DNA of 18,395 bases from Cyclobacteriaceae bacterium. GTDB taxonomy: Bacteria > Bacteroidota > Bacteroidia > Cytophagales > Cyclobacteriaceae. Positions 14,216 to 18,395 of this stretch are shown piece after piece. Under the pieces are notes generated by a model that was not told where the DNA came from, made no database searches, and saw nothing but the letters and a program-made list of their open reading frames with translations. Position 1 is the stretch's first letter. Each line of letters starts with the position of its first letter. The stretch lies in contig JALOMY010000113.1 of the NCBI GenBank assembly GCA_025455225.1, positions 1-18,395 of the forward strand, in the 5' to 3' direction. Made by a program: the position numbers and the translations under genes.

Positions 14216-16546
14216 GTGGAGGAACAAACAAAAATCAATACAGTACAAGAACCCCTGGAAGGGATTGACCTGAATAAACTTAAGGTTATCATTAAGTCCA
14301 ATTGGTACTGGATCATCCTGATCTTGTTCGTTACCAATTTCACAGCATTCCTGGTAATCCGGTATACGCAGGATTTATTCGAATCTTCATCGGAGCTCAA
14401 ACTGGATGTTAAAAAAGATGCGTCCGAACTTGGATTCAACGAATTTGTTGATCGCTCACCCAGTAATCTGATTTCAGGTGAAATTGAAATCATACAATCG
14501 AAATCCTTCCTGAGTCATGTTGTTGATTCCCTCAATCTTCATGTGAGCTATTACAGCATCGGTAAATTTTTAAATACTGAATTATACCGGAACTCACCCT
14601 TCCGGGTTCAATTTGAAATTAAGAATCCCCGGTTCTTTAATACACCCATCACGATTGTTCCAAAAGAAAACGATCAGTTTGAGCTTCGTTTTGAAAATGG
14701 CGAAACCAATGTAACAGGGAATTTTAATGATACACTGCAGCTGGATGGATTAAACCTTTGGATTGAAATGACCGCTGACGGGAGTTTTGAGCCGGGAATT
14801 ACCTATTCATTTGTGCTGAACAGCCGGGAATCCCTGATCGATTACATCTCACGCAACCTGACTGTTGAGCCCTTGAAACTCGATGCCAATACCATCCGCA
14901 TCACCTTTAAGGATAACAATCCTATGAAAGCCCGTGATCTGGTTAATGGCATTGACTCATTATACCTGGCGTACAGCAACCGTCAGAAAAACCAAACCAA
15001 TAAGCAAAAAATCGAGTGGCTGAACAGCGAACTTCAGAACATTGAATCCAGAATGGAATCCTATGAGAATTATTTTGAAGATTTCATCCTGGAAAACCGA
15101 ACCAGCAACCTGGAACAGGATCTTGCCAAAACTATTGTGCTAATTAACGCCATCGATAGCCAGCGTTTCGAAATCACCAGGCGTATCAGCGACACCAACC
15201 AGCTCATCGATGCCTTGGCAACCCAGTCAAAAGAAATCCGAATATCAAACCGGACATTTTATCCTGACTATCTGAACAAGAATGTTGAGATGCTACAGCA
15301 ACTCGATCTGGAAATGGATAAAATGAAAATGTCCTACAATGAAAGCACATTTGCCTACAGGCAAAAGAAAAACCAAACAGAAACTATCCGAAAACAAACC
15401 ATCGATCAACTTACCGATCTGCGGAACGACTGGATGAAACTTCTTCAGGAATTAAATCAGCGCAAAGGCAAACTTGAAAATGACTTTGCCGGAATGCCTG
15501 ACAAGAATACTCAATTCAGTAAAAAGCAGCGTTTCTACAAATTGTACGAAGAGTTTTATCTTTCTCTTCTTCAAAGTCGTTCTCAATTCGAACTGGCACA
15601 GGCAGGCAGCACACCGGATTTTAAAATTCTGGCTACTGCCAATCTACCGGGTACCCCCATATCGCCTAACCGCTTAATGATCTACGGTATTGGTTTTGTT
15701 GCCGGGATTGTACTGAGTTTCTTTTTTATTGGAGTAGTCTATCTGGCCAATGACAAAATCAATAGTTTAGGTGAAATTGAACGGCTTTGTAAGGTACCCC
15801 TTCTAGGAGTTGTGCCTGCTTTACGAAGATCAAATGGATCGGACATATATATTATTAGCCACCCGAAATCGATGGTTAGTGAAGCCATCCGAACTTTACG
15901 AACTAACCTGGATTTCTTCAAGACTGAATCCGCTCAAAAAGTAATTGTTATATCTTCTACCGTTTCAGGTGAGGGAAAATCTTTTATTGCCATGAACCTG
16001 GGCGCTATTATGTCGTTGTCGAATAAAAAAGTGGTCTTACTCGACCTTGACATGCGCAAGCAAAAAATCAATACTTATTTCTCGGCTACTGCCGGAAGTT
16101 CCGGAATTAGCACCATCCTCATCGGAAAAAATAGCTGGCAAGAAAGTTTATTAAAATCTCCTCTTGAAAATTTTGACTTCATCCCCTCAGGACCTCATCC
16201 GCCAAACCCTGCAGAACTACTTTTGAGTGACGAATTCAGAAATCTTCTGGATGATTTAAAGAAGCATTACGATTACATACTGATGGACACACCACCGGTT
16301 GGCGTTGTAACGGATGGCATCATGGCTATGAAGCAGGCTGATATTTCTATCTACATCCTAAGGGCCCACTATTCGAAGAAAGATTTTATCAATAACCTTC
16401 ACCGGATTGTTCGAATTAATAAATTTCAGAATATAACAACCGTGCTAAATGCACTGCCATCCAATCCGGATACCACGTACGGTTACGGTTATTATGAAGA
16501 GGAAAAGAAAAGCTGGGCAAGATCAATTCTGAAACGCAGTGTTTAA
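14216..16546 (+). CDS. Wzc-like chain-length regulator and tyrosine autokinase
   Basis: The protein has 776 residues and starts at GTG 14216, with AAGGGA about 9 bp upstream. In order: cytoplasmic N-terminus with a Wzz domain, TM1 about 30-49, a long periplasmic region with coiled coil about 250-430 (GNVR-like hairpin), TM2 about 488-510, then the cytoplasmic BY-kinase. Walker A is SGEGKS (Lys588), Walker A' is VVLLDLDMR (606-614) and Walker B is ILMDTPP (Asp691). The tail has a tyrosine cluster (Tyr755, 757, 759, 760) for autophosphorylation. It should control polymer length and export with the lipoprotein upstream. The phosphatase gene overlaps its end by 8 bp, so kinase and phosphatase are made together. 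Confidence 0.96.
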   Translation: MEEQTKINTVQEPLEGIDLNKLKVIIKSNWYWIILILFVTNFTAFLVIRYTQDLFESSSELKLDVKKDASELGFNEFVDRSPSNLISGEIEIIQSKSFLSHVVDSLNLHVSYYSIGKFLNTELYRNSPFRVQFEIKNPRFFNTPITIVPKENDQFELRFENGETNVTGNFNDTLQLDGLNLWIEMTADGSFEPGITYSFVLNSRESLIDYISRNLTVEPLKLDANTIRITFKDNNPMKARDLVNGIDSLYLAYSNRQKNQTNKQKIEWLNSELQNIESRMESYENYFEDFILENRTSNLEQDLAKTIVLINAIDSQRFEITRRISDTNQLIDALATQSKEIRISNRTFYPDYLNKNVEMLQQLDLEMDKMKMSYNESTFAYRQKKNQTETIRKQTIDQLTDLRNDWMKLLQELNQRKGKLENDFAGMPDKNTQFSKKQRFYKLYEEFYLSLLQSRSQFELAQAGSTPDFKILATANLPGTPISPNRLMIYGIGFVAGIVLSFFFIGVVYLANDKINSLGEIERLCKVPLLGVVPALRRSNGSDIYIISHPKSMVSEAIRTLRTNLDFFKTESAQKVIVISSTVSGEGKSFIAMNLGAIMSLSNKKVVLLDLDMRKQKINTYFSATAGSSGISTILIGKNSWQESLLKSPLENFDFIPSGPHPPNPAELLLSDEFRNLLDDLKKHYDYILMDTPPVGVVTDGIMAMKQADISIYILRAHYSKKDFINNLHRIVRINKFQNITTVLNALPSNPDTTYGYGYYEEEKKSWARSILKRSV

Positions 16547-17270
16547 CTGGTTTAAAAAAAAAGATACTGAACCAACCGGAATACCGGTAGTGATTGACAT
16601 GCATTCACACCTGTTACCGGGGCTTGATGATGGCGTTACTTCGTTCGAAGAATCTGAAATGATTATCAGGCAGTTTCAGGAACTTGGGTATTCCAAATTA
16701 ATTACAACCCCGCACATTATCAGTGATACATATCGCAATACCCCTGACCTGATTCTTGGAAAACTTAAGGAACTGAACGAATACCTGGCCGCACGCCAGG
16801 TAAATATAATCGTTCAGGCGGCTGCCGAATATTACCTGGATGAAGTGTTGTTTAAAAAAGTGGAAAACAATGAGCCCTTGTTGACCTTAGGTTCACGGTA
16901 TGTACTTTTTGAAATGAATTTTTTAACCGAGCCCTTCCAGCTTAAAGATTTCATTTTTCTGCTGGGTGTAAAAGGTTATCGGCCCTTGCTGGCGCATCCG
17001 GAACGGTATCTCTTTCTGCAACAGGATATGGATAAGGTGGAAGATCTGTATAACCGCGGAGTGCTTCTTCAAGTCAATACAGTTTCTCTAACCGGATATT
17101 ATTCAAAAAGCGCACAACACCTGGCTCAGAAATTAATTGACAAGGGTTGGGTACACTTCCTTGGAAGTGATTGTCATTCCATGCATCATATGGATTTACT
17201 CAAACAAGTTCGCAACAACCGGTATTTCCATAAAGCTTTGGAATTACCTTTGCTCAACAATACACTCTAA
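16539..17270 (+). CDS. PHP-type tyrosine phosphatase (CpsB/YwqE-like)
   Basis: The protein has 243 residues and starts at GTG 16539, inside the kinase gene. The metal-binding signature DMHSHLLPGLDDG begins at residue 20 (His22, His24). Further metal ligands fit TTPHI, the Glu in AAEYYLD, LAHPERY and GSDCHS. This family removes phosphate from tyrosines of BY-kinases in Gram-positive capsule loci. Here it pairs with the Wzc-like kinase instead of the low-molecular-weight phosphatase Wzb used in enterobacteria. It acts in the cytoplasm on the kinase tail. Only 4 bp separate it from the next gene. Confidence 0.94.
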   Translation: MFNWFKKKDTEPTGIPVVIDMHSHLLPGLDDGVTSFEESEMIIRQFQELGYSKLITTPHIISDTYRNTPDLILGKLKELNEYLAARQVNIIVQAAAEYYLDEVLFKKVENNEPLLTLGSRYVLFEMNFLTEPFQLKDFIFLLGVKGYRPLLAHPERYLFLQQDMDKVEDLYNRGVLLQVNTVSLTGYYSKSAQHLAQKLIDKGWVHFLGSDCHSMHHMDLLKQVRNNRYFHKALELPLLNNTL

Positions 17271-17274
17271 CATA

Positions 17275-18261
17275 ATGATCGCGGTAACAGGTGCCAATGG
17301 TTTATTGGGAAGCTTCATCGTTCGTCAGCTCATTGAAAGCCGCGTTTCCTTCATAGCCATTAAACGTAAGTCAAGCAATACCGAACTTCTTCGTGACATT
17401 GAACACCAGATAACCTGGCGTGAAGCTGATATTCTGGATACGCAATCATTGCAGGAAGCATTCGCAGACGTAACCGGTGTTATTCATGCCGCTGCCCTGG
17501 TATCATTTAATCCACGCAAAAGAAGAATGATGGAAGCGGTGAATATTGAAGGCACACGTAATGTTGTCAATACATGTCTTGCATTAAGCATATCAAGATT
17601 ATTATATGTAAGTTCAGTTGCTGCTCTGGGGCGGACAAAGAATCAACAGATAATTTCTGAAGACAACAATTGGACAGACAGCCCGCTTAACACTCAATAC
17701 GCTGAAACAAAATATAAAGCAGAGTTGGAAATATTCCGGGCGCAGGAGGAAGGCTTAAGCACCATCATAATAAACCCATCGGTCATTCTGGCACGAGGTG
17801 AATGGAATCAAAGCAGTGCTAAGCTTTTAAATTATATTAGAGACGAGCGGAAATTTTATACCGATGGCTCATTCAACTATGTGGACGTGCGGGACGTTGC
17901 TGAACTGGCCGTGAAATTGTATTTCTCCCAAATGGAAGGTGAACGATTTATTATAAGTGCAGGGACCATTTCCTTAAAAGAATTCTTCAATCAGGCTGCA
18001 ACTTTTTTTAATACGAAACCACCCCATTTCAAAATATCAAAGCCCGTACTCCGATTTATCGCAAGCCTCGAATCGGTTCGTTCTTTTCTAACCGGTGCAG
18101 ATCCATTAATTACAAAAGAAACGGCACGAATTGCCGACACGACAATCCGCTTTAATAACCAGAAAGTTATTAACGTTCTGAATTACTCATTTAAACCGCT
18201 GGCCGATACTCTTCAGTGGTGCGCTGAATTTTATGGAAAACAAATGGAATTAAAAAATTAA
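17275..18261 (+). CDS. Extended SDR, NAD-dependent epimerase/dehydratase family
   Basis: The protein has 328 residues from ATG 17275. The frame is open further upstream, but that part overlaps the phosphatase gene and would put 46 unrelated residues before the Rossmann fold. The nucleotide-binding motif TGANGLLG lies at 5-12. The catalytic triad fits Ser114 (YVSSVAALG) and YAETK (Tyr142, Lys146). INPSVIL and YVDVRDVAELAV are typical of the extended SDR group near dihydroflavonol reductases and 3-beta-HSD-like enzymes. The substrate is unknown. It is last in the EPS operon, and its place suggests a role in sugar nucleotide or glycan modification, but the sequence branch does not prove it. Confidence 0.9.
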   Translation: MIAVTGANGLLGSFIVRQLIESRVSFIAIKRKSSNTELLRDIEHQITWREADILDTQSLQEAFADVTGVIHAAALVSFNPRKRRMMEAVNIEGTRNVVNTCLALSISRLLYVSSVAALGRTKNQQIISEDNNWTDSPLNTQYAETKYKAELEIFRAQEEGLSTIIINPSVILARGEWNQSSAKLLNYIRDERKFYTDGSFNYVDVRDVAELAVKLYFSQMEGERFIISAGTISLKEFFNQAATFFNTKPPHFKISKPVLRFIASLESVRSFLTGADPLITKETARIADTTIRFNNQKVINVLNYSFKPLADTLQWCAEFYGKQMELKN

Positions 18262-18274
18262 AATTGAGTGTAGT

Positions 18275-18301
18275 TTTGGGTGGTAAATTTATCTACCTTA
18301 G
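18275..18301 (+). promoter_or_regulatory. Putative Bacteroidota-type promoter
   Basis: TTTG at 18275-18278 and TACCTTAG at 18294-18301 resemble the -33 TTTG and -7 TAnnTTTG boxes of the Bacteroidota housekeeping sigma factor, with 15 bp between them. The spacing is slightly short and the -7 box has one mismatch. It lies 17 bp before the last start codon. Confidence 0.35.
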
Positions 18302-18318
18302 GCAAACCCATTACGCAC

Positions 18319-18395
18319 ATGGCGAAAGAATTCCGCAAACGAGAAGACGAAAGTAATGAGCTGATTAAACGCTTTGAGGATCACCTGAGGAAAAA
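18319..18395 (+). CDS. Start of a gene, possibly a TPR protein (cut by window end)
   Basis: ATG 18319 opens a frame that runs to the window edge. The 25 visible residues begin MAKEFRKREDESNELIKRFE and are strongly charged and helical. I recall Bacteroidota tetratricopeptide-repeat proteins that begin in a similar way, with a charged helix ahead of the repeats, but too little is visible to be sure. A putative promoter sits just upstream, so it is probably a separate unit from the EPS operon. Confidence 0.5.
   Translation, partial: MAKEFRKREDESNELIKRFEDHLRK

Noticed and set aside
17137..17274. Upstream extension of the SDR gene
   Set aside because: It would add 46 residues that overlap the phosphatase gene. 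The Rossmann motif starts naturally at ATG 17275.
1..18395. CRISPR arrays, transposases, integrases, restriction or toxin-antitoxin systems
   Set aside because: Looked for on both strands. No regular repeat-spacer pattern or recognisable protein motif of these classes was found.

Overview
The window looks like chromosomal DNA of a Bacteroidota bacterium, probably in or near Cytophagales. The grounds are a FecI/FecR/TonB-receptor cassette with an STN domain, lipoproteins with SC or GC lipoboxes, start codons mostly without Shine-Dalgarno sites, and a Wza-like export lipoprotein followed by a one-chain tyrosine kinase. The genus is inference; no 16S or other marker gene is present.

Layout. Positions 1-200 hold a tRNA-Arg(CCT), a decayed tRNA-Arg-like copy just upstream of it, and a hairpin terminator. 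A small membrane protein follows on the minus strand (241-681). Positions 986-6965 form one divergent block. On the minus strand are two very aspartate-rich lipoproteins (986-1750 and 1772-2821). On the plus strand are an ECF sigma factor, a FecR-type anti-sigma factor and a TonB-dependent receptor with an STN signalling domain (2966-6965). Two similar 23-bp inverted-repeat elements lie in the leaders of the outer lipoprotein gene and the anti-sigma gene. They suggest that one regulator, perhaps the sigma factor itself, controls both arms.

Positions 6972-11543 hold housekeeping or metabolic genes. These are a Gfo/Idh/MocA oxidoreductase, a PQQ-type quinoprotein dehydrogenase with a cytochrome c domain, and the GTPase HflX. 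The dehydrogenase has a damaged 3' end: its expected C-terminus lies out of frame after what looks like a small deletion.

Positions 11760-18261 are a tight plus-strand exopolysaccharide operon: GT4 glycosyltransferase, RmlC, Wza-like export lipoprotein, Wzc-like chain-length/tyrosine kinase, PHP-type tyrosine phosphatase and an extended SDR. Several of these genes overlap and four start with GTG or TTG. The operon supplies export and its phosphorylation control, but no flippase, polymerase or priming transferase is visible here. The window ends in the first codons of another gene with its own putative promoter.

The most system-like feature is the divergent sigma/anti-sigma/receptor plus Asp-rich lipoprotein block. 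It could be a cell-surface signalling unit that controls production of cation-binding lipoproteins. No CRISPR array, transposase, integrase or phage gene was seen.
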